From positions 1 through 64,000 of the forward strand of contig NZ_JAIZEN010000005.1 of assembly GCF_024189295.1 (NCBI RefSeq): a stretch of 64,000 nt of DNA, read 5' to 3'. The number at the start of each line of letters is the position of its first letter. The first letter of the stretch is position 1. The position numbers were made by a program, and so were the translations under genes. This DNA is from Halobacillus sp. A1 (GTDB taxonomy: Bacteria; Bacillota; Bacilli; Bacillales; Halobacillaceae). Shown here piece by piece: positions 46,190-54,310 of the stretch. Under the pieces are notes generated by a model, which saw only the letters and a program-made list of their open reading frames with translations, searched no databases and was not told the DNA's origin.

Positions 46190-46456
46190 TGACTATAAAA
46201 AGTAAAGGTGTTTGGGTTAGATTTATATGTTTTATATAAACAATAACGTGGTATAATTTACAGGGTTCTTTATAATATGGCTTAGACCTTTTGAACTCTT
46301 TTGATTTTATAAGTAATAACTTGATAAACAATTGAATTCTTGTACATAAATGGCGCAATATCTATGATATAATAGGAGATATGTAAAATCCTATATTTGT
46401 TTGCGTAACTTAATAATTTAAAGTAGATGAAATGGAAATGGCAACAAGGAGAATTG
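46190..46456 (+). promoter_or_regulatory. AT-rich divIB upstream region with extended -10
   Basis: No gene in this stretch. TGATATAAT at 46365-46373 is an extended -10 about 83 bases before the divIB start. Downstream of it is only AT-rich leader. Confidence 0.5.
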
Positions 46457-47326
46457 ATGACTATGCAAGAAAAGAAAGTTGTTTCCATAGAGGATCGAAT
46501 ACCAAAGTTAAAACAAATACGAAAGAAAAAAGCAAATAGAAGGTTGATACAATATTTGTCTATCCTTTTTTTGTTAATTGCAGTCGTAGTATATTTACAG
46601 TCCCCTTTAAGTCATGTTAATGAAGTAAAGGTGGAAGGCGGCACATTTGTCAGCTCTGCAGAAATTGAAGAATTGTCGGAAATCGAGTCGAATACGAATA
46701 TTTGGCAGGTGGAGGCTGGAGCTGTTGAAGATAGGGTGTCCACTCATCCGCAGGTGATGAGTGTAGATGTGAAAAGATCACTGCCAAGTACCATTGTGGT
46801 AGAAATTGAGGAAGCTGAACGTATCGGGTACATACAGACAGAAGGTCAATTTCAACCTATATTAGAAAATGGTGCCCTAATCGACGCCACGACACAGCTT
46901 CCTGGCGGTGATGCTCCTATTTTAAAAGAATTCAGTGATTCAAGCTACTTGGAAGAAATGTCTAAGCAGCTGAAGGAAGTACCTGACAGTATTTCACGCC
47001 TTATTTCCGAAATTCACTATACCCCTGACGAAGATAATCCATATCTCATTACCTTATACATGAATGATGGATACGAGGTTCAAGCTTCGATCCGCACTTT
47101 TTCTGAGAAAATCACAGCTTATCCTTCTATAACTTCCCAAATTGAAGAGGGAGAAAGAGGAATTATTCATATTGATGTGGGAGCCTATTTTGAGGCTTAC
47201 CCGAAATCAGAAGATGAAAGCGAAGATGGTGAAGATGAATCGGATCCGATAGGGGAAGAAACTGAAGAGAGTGAAAGCATCATAGAGGATGAAGGTGGAG
47301 TTGTAGAAGATGAGAATGAAGGTTAG
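46457..47326 (+). CDS. divIB: Cell division protein DivIB (FtsQ)
   Basis: A 289-residue bitopic divisome protein. Basic cytoplasmic part (1-35), membrane helix about 37-55, POTRA domain (VNEVKVEGGTFVSSAEIEEL..., about 60-130), then the FtsQ/DivIB beta domain and a very acidic tail of some 40 residues (about 250-289). It stabilises FtsL-DivIC and regulates septal synthesis. The ATG at 46457 follows AAGGAG by 5 bases; another two codons on is possible. Confidence 0.92.
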   Translation: MTMQEKKVVSIEDRIPKLKQIRKKKANRRLIQYLSILFLLIAVVVYLQSPLSHVNEVKVEGGTFVSSAEIEELSEIESNTNIWQVEAGAVEDRVSTHPQVMSVDVKRSLPSTIVVEIEEAERIGYIQTEGQFQPILENGALIDATTQLPGGDAPILKEFSDSSYLEEMSKQLKEVPDSISRLISEIHYTPDEDNPYLITLYMNDGYEVQASIRTFSEKITAYPSITSQIEEGERGIIHIDVGAYFEAYPKSEDESEDGEDESDPIGEETEESESIIEDEGGVVEDENEG

Positions 47327-47538
47327 AATGTGAATGTAATGATTCTTGGTAAGAAGCTGAGGTATTCCTAAAGATGAACAATTCAAAATAGGGACTCCTT
47401 AAGCAAAATGTGGAAACTCACAAATATTAAAAAAACAAAGGAAATAACCATGTCATGTTGAAAAACTAGTTAGTAGGAAATTTATCACGTGACTAATTAA
47501 CTAAGTTTGTCATTTCATTTACGTTTTTATTGCAAAGA

Positions 47539-47567
47539 TTGTTTTTTAATAGTAAAAACGATATGAT
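47539..47567 (+). promoter_or_regulatory. Sigma-A promoter of ftsAZ
   Basis: TTGTTT 47539-47544, 17 bases, TATGAT 47562-47567, about 40 bases before the ftsA start. The 281-base gap before ftsA contains no gene; ylxW, ylxX and sbp of B. subtilis are missing. Confidence 0.65.
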
Positions 47568-47607
47568 TTTAGTACTTATATGGTTTGTTACAGGAGGTGC
47601 GTCACAG

Positions 47608-48897
47608 GTGAATCAGAACGAAATTTTAGTAAGTTTGGATATAGGTACGAGCAGAATCAAAGTAATTATCGGTGAAATAATAAATGACTCATTAAATATA
47701 ATAGGTGTTGGGTCAGCTAAGTCTAATGGCATGAAAAAAGGTGCCATAGTTGATATTGACCAAACCGTCCACTCGATAAAATCTGCGGTTGAACAGGCAG
47801 AACGTATGGTAGATATGAAAATCGAACGTGTCGTAGTCGGAGTAAACGGAAATCATATTCAACTCCAGCCTTGCCATGGAGTAGTGGCGGTTTCTAGTGA
47901 AACGCGGGAAATCGGAAATGAAGATATTTCAAGAGTGATTGATGCAGCGCAAGTAGTGTCTGTGCCGCCAGAACGCGAGATTGTAGATGTCATTCCAGAA
48001 CAATTCATCGTAGACGGTCAGGATGAAATCACTGATCCTCGTGGTATGATTGGGGTTCGTCTAGAGATGGAAGGTATGATCATTACATGTGCCAGAACTG
48101 TTTTACATAACACACTTAAATGTGTTGAGCGAGCTGGGTTGGAAGTGCTGGATGTTTGCCTCCAGCCTTTAGCTGCGGGAACAGTTTCTCTCTCTAATGA
48201 TGAAACCAACTTAGGTGTAGCCCTTGTAGATGTAGGGGGAGGTTCTACAACTGTTTCCATTTTTGAAGAAGGATATTTGAAAGGTACAAGCATGTTACCT
48301 TATGGTGGCGACAATATCACTAAAGACCTTTCGATCGGTATGAGAACTTCAACTGAAGAAGCAGAAAATATAAAAGTAGAATATGGTCATGCGTTTTTCG
48401 ATGACGCAAGCGAAGAAGAAACATTTTCTGTTACTATTATAGGAAGTAATCGGCAACAATCATTCAATCAGTTGCAAATCTCTGATATGATTGAAGCAAG
48501 ACTGGAAGAGGTCTTTGTGTTTGCTGCAAAAGAATTACAACGAATGGGAGTAAAAGATTTGCCAGGCGGCTTCGTTTTGACAGGAGGAGCGATGAACATG
48601 CCTGGAGTACTTGAGTTAGCTCAAGATGTATTCCATTCAAATGTCAGACTAGCTATTCCGGATTACTTGGGTGTTCGAGAGCCGCAATATACTAGTGGAG
48701 TAGGAATATTGCAATTTGCCTACCGTAATGCGAAAATACAAGGAAAAGAATTATTTCCGTCTATTACAACTCAATACGAACAGTCGACTCAGCCAAAACA
48801 AAAGCGAGTCTCCAAGCAGTCAAACGAACAATCCAGTAAATCAAAAGAGAAGAAAGAATCAGGTTTTTCTAACTTATTAAAGTACTTTTTTGATTGA
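47608..48897 (+). CDS. ftsA: Cell division protein FtsA
   Basis: A 429-residue actin-like ATPase tethering FtsZ to the membrane. Phosphate loop SLDIGTSRIKVIIGE at the start, VDVGGGSTTVSIF (about 205) and GGFVLTGGAMNMPG (about 330) of the actin fold, then a flexible linker and the C-terminal amphipathic helix FSNLLKYFFD. The GTG at 47608 follows AGGAGGTG; the frame is open to 47530 across the promoter. Confidence 0.95.
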   Translation: MNQNEILVSLDIGTSRIKVIIGEIINDSLNIIGVGSAKSNGMKKGAIVDIDQTVHSIKSAVEQAERMVDMKIERVVVGVNGNHIQLQPCHGVVAVSSETREIGNEDISRVIDAAQVVSVPPEREIVDVIPEQFIVDGQDEITDPRGMIGVRLEMEGMIITCARTVLHNTLKCVERAGLEVLDVCLQPLAAGTVSLSNDETNLGVALVDVGGGSTTVSIFEEGYLKGTSMLPYGGDNITKDLSIGMRTSTEEAENIKVEYGHAFFDDASEEETFSVTIIGSNRQQSFNQLQISDMIEARLEEVFVFAAKELQRMGVKDLPGGFVLTGGAMNMPGVLELAQDVFHSNVRLAIPDYLGVREPQYTSGVGILQFAYRNAKIQGKELFPSITTQYEQSTQPKQKRVSKQSNEQSSKSKEKKESGFSNLLKYFFD

Positions 48898-48953
48898 TAG
48901 TTCAATCATGAAATTGTAATCTTGTAATCTTGTAGAAATAGGAGGAACGGATG

Positions 48954-50111
48954 ATGTTAGATTTTGATACGAGCATGGATCAATTAGCAACGATTAAAGT
49001 AATAGGTGTTGGCGGGGGAGGAAGTAATGCCGTCAACCGTATGATCGAGCACGGAGTACAAGGGGTAGAATTCATCGCAGTGAATACTGATGCCCAGGCA
49101 TTGAATCTATCGAAAGCTGAAGTGAAGATGCAAATCGGAGGGAAGCTTACTCGCGGTTTAGGCGCTGGTGCCAATCCGGAAGTAGGTCGCAAAGCTGCGG
49201 AAGAAAGCAAAGAGCAGATCGAAGAAGCATTACAAGGTGCGGATATGGTTTTCGTTACTGCAGGAATGGGCGGAGGAACAGGTACTGGAGCTGCACCTGT
49301 CATCGCTAACGTCGCAAAAGAACTAGGCGCGCTTACTGTAGGTGTTGTGACACGACCATTCACGTTTGAGGGCAGAAAGCGTGCAACGCAAGCAGCTACT
49401 GGAACAGACAGTTTAAAAGGCAGTGTAGATACTTTAATTGTCATTCCTAATGACCGACTGCTTGAAATTGTTGATAAGAATACACCGATGCTTGAAGCTT
49501 TCCGTGAAGCGGATAACGTATTGCGACAGGGTGTACAGGGAATCTCTGATTTAATTGCTGTACCTGGTCTGATTAACGTCGACTTTGCTGACGTGAAGAC
49601 GATCATGGTCGATAAAGGTTCTGCATTGATGGGGATCGGAATCGCTACAGGTGAAAGCCGTGCAGCTGAAGCAGCTAAAAAAGCTATTTCATCTCCATTG
49701 CTGGAAACATCTATTGATGGAGCGCACGGGGTACTAATGAACATCAGTGGCGGATCGAATTTGAGCCTTTATGAAGTTCAAGAGGCTGCCGATATTGTAA
49801 CATCAGCTGCTGATCAGGAAGTAAACGTAATCTTTGGTTCAGTAATCAATGAGAACCTAAAAGATGAAATTGTCGTAACCGTTATTGCTACAGGGTTTGA
49901 TGAAGCTCAAATTGCTCAAGGCAAACAGAAGCCTCGTCAAAATCCTGTCAATCAAATGAAGCCTAACCACGTGGAGAGGACACGCGAAGAACAGCCGCAG
50001 TCCACTAGAGAGCATAAAGCACCTCATTCACAACCAAAACCTAATGCTGGTAATGAAGAAGACACACTAGATATTCCGACGTTTTTAAGAAATAGAAATC
50101 GTCGCAGATAA
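48954..50111 (+). CDS. ftsZ: Cell division protein FtsZ
   Basis: A 385-residue tubulin-like GTPase forming the Z ring. GTP signature [13 protein letters not shown] (about 105-117), synergy-loop region [10 protein letters not shown], a variable linker rich in Gln and Pro (about 315-370), and the C-terminal peptide [13 protein letters not shown], which binds FtsA and SepF. AGGAGG precedes two adjacent ATGs; the second has better spacing. Confidence 0.97.
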   Translation: MLDFDTSMDQLATIKVIGVGGGGSNAVNRMIEHGVQGVEFIAVNTDAQALNLSKAEVKMQIGGKLTRGLGAGANPEVGRKAAEESKEQIEEALQGADMVFVTAGMGGGTGTGAAPVIANVAKELGALTVGVVTRPFTFEGRKRATQAATGTDSLKGSVDTLIVIPNDRLLEIVDKNTPMLEAFREADNVLRQGVQGISDLIAVPGLINVDFADVKTIMVDKGSALMGIGIATGESRAAEAAKKAISSPLLETSIDGAHGVLMNISGGSNLSLYEVQEAADIVTSAADQEVNVIFGSVINENLKDEIVVTVIATGFDEAQIAQGKQKPRQNPVNQMKPNHVERTREEQPQSTREHKAPHSQPKPNAGNEEDTLDIPTFLRNRNRRR

Positions 50112-50147
50112 TTATTAAAGTCTTTTATCCAAATGGATAGGAGTGGC

Positions 50148-50190
50148 ACCCCAAAAGTTAGAGTCAAACTAACTTTTGGGGTCTTTTTTT
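50148..50190 (+). terminator. Terminator after ftsZ
   Basis: Perfect 14-bp stem ACCCCAAAAGTTAG (50148-50161) with its complement (50169-50182), followed by T residues. Confidence 0.9.
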
Positions 50191-50570
50191 GAGAGAAATA
50201 CAGTGGCTAATAATTGTGAAGGAACATCTTAAAGGTTTCCTATCATGTTAACTATAGGCTGAGAAATTTGGAAATTTGAGCAGTACTCCAAAAATAGTAT
50301 GTCTAGGAAAAACACCTTATAAAGAAAGTGCCTCTACAGTGAACTTTTATGGACTTAAGAAATAAGGTGTATTATGGTGAGAAATTATTATCTTAAGGGG
50401 AATTGAAACAAAGTTTGATATTAAAATTGGCTGGTTTCAGTTCAGTGCAATACCGAACTAAAGCCAGCCAATCAGGTGAAGAGAACTCTAGTTTATAGGG
50501 AGTCCAACCTTTTTCACGCCTTTTTTATAGGCTTTGTTAAAGGTGGTTGTTGATAGATATTGATAAGTGA
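50191..50570. other. Gene-free stretch with a long imperfect hairpin
   Basis: No gene. ATTGGCTGG (from 50426) pairs with CCAGCCAAT (to 50473) and the inner AGTTC with GAACT, giving an 18-20 bp imperfect stem without a T tail. The segment ending at 50570 (TTTGTTAAAGGTGGTTGTTG) looks like the outer flank of the dispersed repeat. Confidence 0.5.
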
Positions 50571-50730
50571 GTTATTCAACAATATGGCAGGAGGGCGGAA
50601 GGCTCGGTTTCGAGATATTGGGTAGGTGGATCAGGGCGGCATGGAATGACTCGCTTTCCGTGGGAGCGCGCTGAGCTTCCTCGGACGTCCCATCATACGG
50701 GATCTCACCAAGCACTCTCTTCCCACAGCT
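50571..50730 (-). repeat. Dispersed structured repeat, copy D (truncated)
   Basis: Inverted copy. The outer end GTTATTCAACAATATGGCAG matches the complement of the copy F end; TTTCGAGATA is at 50608-50617. The core runs from GACTCGCTTTCCGTGGGAG to CTCTTCCCACAG, then stops at a C tract near 50733, so the second arm is lost. Confidence 0.75.
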
Positions 50731-50905
50731 TACCCCCCCCTAATACTTATGAATAATAACTATCACATAAACCACAGGGGGGATTATCCAGCCCCAGCGC
50801 TTAGCGGCTACTGAGACTTCCTTCGCTTCAATGAGTGTTTTCGAGCTGTTACATTGGATTGCTTCTTTCTATTCCGTATGTGTGTACTACAAAATTAAAA
50901 TTGAT

Positions 50906-51826
50906 TCAGTTCTTAGCTTCGTACTTAATATTCATTATGATTCCTTGCTCGTAATTACCGAATTTTGAACCGAATAAATTCATGCCGCCCTTATTTTGGG
51001 CATCTTCTTTAATGCCTAATTTAAATGCAACGTAGGGATGCTCGCTTAAATTAAGGTCTCCTATGGTTACGTCAGAAGCTTTTTCATTGTCAATAAAACA
51101 ACCATCTTCATTGATTTTCCATTGTTTCAGTAAACCAAACTGGGTCAGGTTTGTTCGCCACCAATCTGGAGTAAGGGACCCTCGCTCCCCTCCGAAGTCA
51201 CCTGGAGAAGTCCATGTGGAAGTTTCTGTATGATTGACCCAAGTTGTTATATCAGATGGCCAGTCAAGCTTATAGTTGGGAGCTTCGGAACAAACCTCTG
51301 CGCTAAACGAAATTTCCTTTACTTTGTACCCATAAGGAATTCGGTTAGGAAATCTGTATTCTACATAGCCATCCCTAAAGAATAAAAGTTGAGCCTTCTT
51401 TCGTTCTGTTTCATAGAAAGAACGAGGGTCGTCCTGGATGCCAATGTATTCCCGGTCGCTAACGAGTCCACAGTTCGGATAAACATGACAGTCAAGATAA
51501 TCCCCAATATTCATTTCAATAGAAAGTTCATGTTCATTAGTCTGCTCTTCCATATTGAATAAATCGATGATGATTCTATCGTAGTTAATGGCACTTACTT
51601 TCTGAGTACCTCTTCCAGGAACTAGTTCCGTCACAATGAGATCAACTTTTTCTAATTTATTTACGTGGGAAGCGGTAGTGGAAAAAGGAAGATTCAATTT
51701 CTCAGATAACTCGTTGACGTTGTGCGGCTTTTCGCTTAATAAATCCAATATTTTTACACGGGTCGGATTAGATAGTGCTTTATTGATTGGGAGCATATTT
51801 TCAAAAGTTAATGGTAATTTTTTCAC
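50906..51826 (-). CDS. ArsR-type winged-helix regulator with C-terminal sensor-like domain
   Basis: A 306-residue protein. The first 90 or so residues are an ArsR winged helix (ALSNPTRVKILDLLSE, then NVNELSEKLNLPFSTTASHVNKLE). The remaining 200 are beta-rich, with many Trp, Tyr and Gly residues and three Cys; I do not recognise the domain, but its composition suits ligand binding, perhaps a sugar. No typical ArsR metal-binding Cys pair is visible in the helix-turn-helix. The start is GTG after GGAGG. It probably controls the adjacent GH2-symporter operon. Confidence 0.78.
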   Translation of the reverse strand: MKKLPLTFENMLPINKALSNPTRVKILDLLSEKPHNVNELSEKLNLPFSTTASHVNKLEKVDLIVTELVPGRGTQKVSAINYDRIIIDLFNMEEQTNEHELSIEMNIGDYLDCHVYPNCGLVSDREYIGIQDDPRSFYETERKKAQLLFFRDGYVEYRFPNRIPYGYKVKEISFSAEVCSEAPNYKLDWPSDITTWVNHTETSTWTSPGDFGGERGSLTPDWWRTNLTQFGLLKQWKINEDGCFIDNEKASDVTIGDLNLSEHPYVAFKLGIKEDAQNKGGMNLFGSKFGNYEQGIIMNIKYEAKN

Positions 51827-52018
51827 AAGGGAAGCCTCCGTATACGAGTGTGTCTTTTATTTAAGTATAACAAATTAATGCAAAAATAAGGGACGCAAGC
51901 ATGACTGTTGAAATTATGTAATGGAAAAACGAGCAGGCACTGTTAATGTACTTTCATATGGGTAAGGTGTGCACGAGATCTTTTTCTACATGTTTATAAT
52001 TTGCATTAGCTCCCTATA
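51827..52018. other. Upstream region of the ArsR-type gene
   Basis: About 190 AT-rich bases; no gene. The regulator's promoter must lie here, but I see no convincing -35/-10 pair. Confidence 0.4.
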
Positions 52019-52230
52019 GTGGAAGATTCAGTTTCGAGATGTTTAGACGGTTTCCGTTATGTTTAACAGAGGTAAGAGCTCCGGGAAATCCCTCCCTTTC
52101 CGTGGGAGCGCAGTGAGCCTCCTCGAGCTTCGCTCTCCGGGGTCTCACCAAGCACTCTCTTCCCACAGGAGTCTCGCGATTTCCCGGAGCTCTTAGCGAT
52201 CATTAGTAGAACGGAAGCTCTTATGACAGT
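52019..52230 (-). repeat. Dispersed structured repeat, copy E
   Basis: Inverted copy with a perfect 16-bp arm pair, AAGAGCTCCGGGAAAT (52074-52089) and its complement (52179-52194). Nearly identical to copy B over about 170 bases, including the flank CTCCCTATAG before TTTCGAGATG. Confidence 0.85.
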
Positions 52231-52569
52231 ACTTCTGTACCTAAGAACACTGAAAAATTAATTATGAATTTTTTCACTTAGACATAGCTAGTGATAGTGT
52301 GAAACATCACCTCCGCCCATGGAGTGTGCCATACCCAAACGGAAGTGATTTCTTTCCTTAATTAATAAATGAAAACGTGAGAGATGAGTACCAAGCATCT
52401 TCCAATTGTTTACGGCATTGCACCTTCAAGAAAAGCGAACTTTGATGGCAGCACACTGATTGGTCTAACATAGGTCTCTTATTAATAAACTTGAGGCAGA
52501 GTACAATATATTCATTGGGCAGGGATATGAAATTTTAACGGTAGGGTTCGTTTCTCACTTTTATCGAAT
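52231..52569. other. Gene-free spacer between repeat copies E and F
   Basis: About 340 bases. No frame with a ribosome site, no hairpin of note. Possibly decayed coding DNA, but I cannot identify a source. Confidence 0.4.
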
Positions 52570-52771
52570 GGGGTGTTGGGAAGCTGCGAGACTCCCGTGG
52601 GAGAAGGATGTAGGCGAGATCCCACAGGGCTGAAAAGCCCGAGGAAGCTCGCCACTTCCCCCACAGGAAAGCGAGTAGCTTCCAAAACACCCCTGACTCT
52701 AAATACGGCAACGAACCCAGACTATCTCGAAATCAAGTCTTACACTATCCTGCCATATTGTTTAATAACTA
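52570..52771 (+). repeat. Dispersed structured repeat, copy F
   Basis: Arms GGGGTGTT 52570-52577 with AACACCCC 52686-52693, and GGAAGCT 52579-52585 with AGCTTCC 52677-52683. The right side runs through TATCTCGAAA (52723) and TCCTGCCATATTGTTTAATA, as in the remnant beside copy C. Confidence 0.85.
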
Positions 52772-52801
52772 TTAATGACAACGAACTTTAAAATAACTTT
52801 C

Positions 52802-52838
52802 AAAAAGGAGTGCAAACCTGATTTGGTTTTGCACTCCT
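52802..52838 (-). terminator. Terminator of the GH2-symporter operon
   Basis: On the minus strand AGGAGTGCAAAACC pairs with GGTTTGCACTCCT, followed by five T residues, 60 bases past the symporter stop. Confidence 0.88.
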
Positions 52839-52898
52839 CATTAACCTATTGTGTTTTCATAGTACTGTATCCGTTCGTTCCAATCAGCATGATTAGAA

Positions 52899-54293
52899 TT
52901 AACTTTGAGGAGCCGTTTCCTCCTTTTGTTTTCTAAGGTGTATCTTCTCAACAGTTTCCTTGTACTCTTTCTCCGTATAGGAATAGAAATACATGATAAT
53001 GAAGCGAATGATCGATCCGAGCGCAGGGAGCAGGGCTATGACAAAGAAAAGCATGTTCAGCGTAAACTCACTTTGGGCCTGATTTGATTGATAATTAATC
53101 GCGGTTAAGATCAGCCCCGTAGCCCCTCCAGAAACAGCCACAGACAACTTCCCTGTAAACGTTTGTCCTGAGAAGATAACAGCTTCATTACGTTTTCCGG
53201 TTTTCCATTCTGTATATTCTATTGTTTCTGCGAGCATTCCAGAAATTAAAGGTCCTGTAGTTGTGTACAATAGCATTGTGATTCCTATGAAAATGAATGA
53301 AACTACAACACTAGAGTAACCAAGACTAAACCAAATGATCCTAATGACTACATCTGCAGCTACAATCACCATCAGCATATGTTTTTTCTTATACTTCAAG
53401 TTCAGCTTAGGGATAATGAAAAAGCCGATACAGCTGGCAAAACTAATGATCCCAAAAATGGTCATGAATGAAGCGCTTCCAAGATTATACGTAAAAAAGT
53501 ATATGTTCAAGGCTTGCGTGATGTTCATAAAGACATTACAAAAGAAGACAACCAGTATGGCAAACATCGGCTTGTTGGCTCTAATTGCACGTACGCCATC
53601 TGAAAATTTCACTTTTGTTTTAGGAGGTTTGACTCGTTCTTTCGTATTTTTGAAGCCATTTAACATAATAGGGAGTGCAATTGCCATTAATACAATGGTA
53701 GCCAGCAAGTAGCCTTGTCCCAAGTCACCTCTACCGAGTAGTTCGGTAAGAGGTGTAAAAATAGTTGGTGACAATGCGATTCCTGTAAAAACACCCATGT
53801 TTGCGAAAGTAATTAACTTTGTTCTCTGTTCGGCCTGCTGACTCATAACGGACGATAGGGACCAAAAGGGAACATCAGAAGCCGTATAAATCATTCCCCA
53901 TAAAATATAAGTTCCCCCGGCATAAATGACTTTTGCCGTCATACTAAGCCCATCCAAAGGGAGAAAACAAAGGATAGTAGATATCACGATAAGAAAGGGC
54001 ATGTATTTAAGATAGGGTCTGAATTTTCCATGTTTTGAATGTAACGTATCCATCATCGAGGCCATAAGCGGATCATTTACAGCATCCCACGTTCTTGCGA
54101 TAAGAAAGATGATACTTGCCGCAGCTGCAGAAATTCCTAGAATGTCAGTATAGAAAAATAAGATATATGAACCTATTAACCCGAAGCTGATACATTGTGC
54201 AAAACCATATCCAAAATAGGAAGCGATTTCTTTTTTTCGAATGTCCTCTTTCAATTCCACATCAGTTTGTGAGTGATTTTTAGCTGATTCCAT
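52899..54293 (-). CDS. Glycoside-pentoside-hexuronide:cation symporter
   Basis: A 464-residue transporter with twelve membrane helices of the GPH family (MelB, UidB, YihO relatives). ARTWDAVNDPLMASMMD carries the cation-binding Asp residues and GKFRPYL the cytoplasmic loop; GKRNEAVIFSGQTF lies in the second half. It would import a glycoside with Na+ or H+. It is 17 bases after the GH2 gene, so the two form an operon. AAGGAGGAG precedes the ATG. Confidence 0.85.
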   Translation of the reverse strand: MESAKNHSQTDVELKEDIRKKEIASYFGYGFAQCISFGLIGSYILFFYTDILGISAAAASIIFLIARTWDAVNDPLMASMMDTLHSKHGKFRPYLKYMPFLIVISTILCFLPLDGLSMTAKVIYAGGTYILWGMIYTASDVPFWSLSSVMSQQAEQRTKLITFANMGVFTGIALSPTIFTPLTELLGRGDLGQGYLLATIVLMAIALPIMLNGFKNTKERVKPPKTKVKFSDGVRAIRANKPMFAILVVFFCNVFMNITQALNIYFFTYNLGSASFMTIFGIISFASCIGFFIIPKLNLKYKKKHMLMVIVAADVVIRIIWFSLGYSSVVVSFIFIGITMLLYTTTGPLISGMLAETIEYTEWKTGKRNEAVIFSGQTFTGKLSVAVSGGATGLILTAINYQSNQAQSEFTLNMLFFVIALLPALGSIIRFIIMYFYSYTEKEYKETVEKIHLRKQKEETAPQS

Positions 54294-54310
54294 TTTTTCT
54301 CCTCCTTTTG

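Noticed and set aside
48980-49744. 254-codon antisense frame inside ftsZ
   Set aside because: Mirror of the ftsZ codon pattern; low complexity Ser/Ala/Pro composition and no ribosome site.
50148-50190. ACCCCAAAAGTTAG inverted repeat as an insertion-sequence end
   Set aside because: The motif resembles ends of some IS3-type elements, but there is one hairpin with a T tail exactly after ftsZ and no transposase, so it is a terminator.
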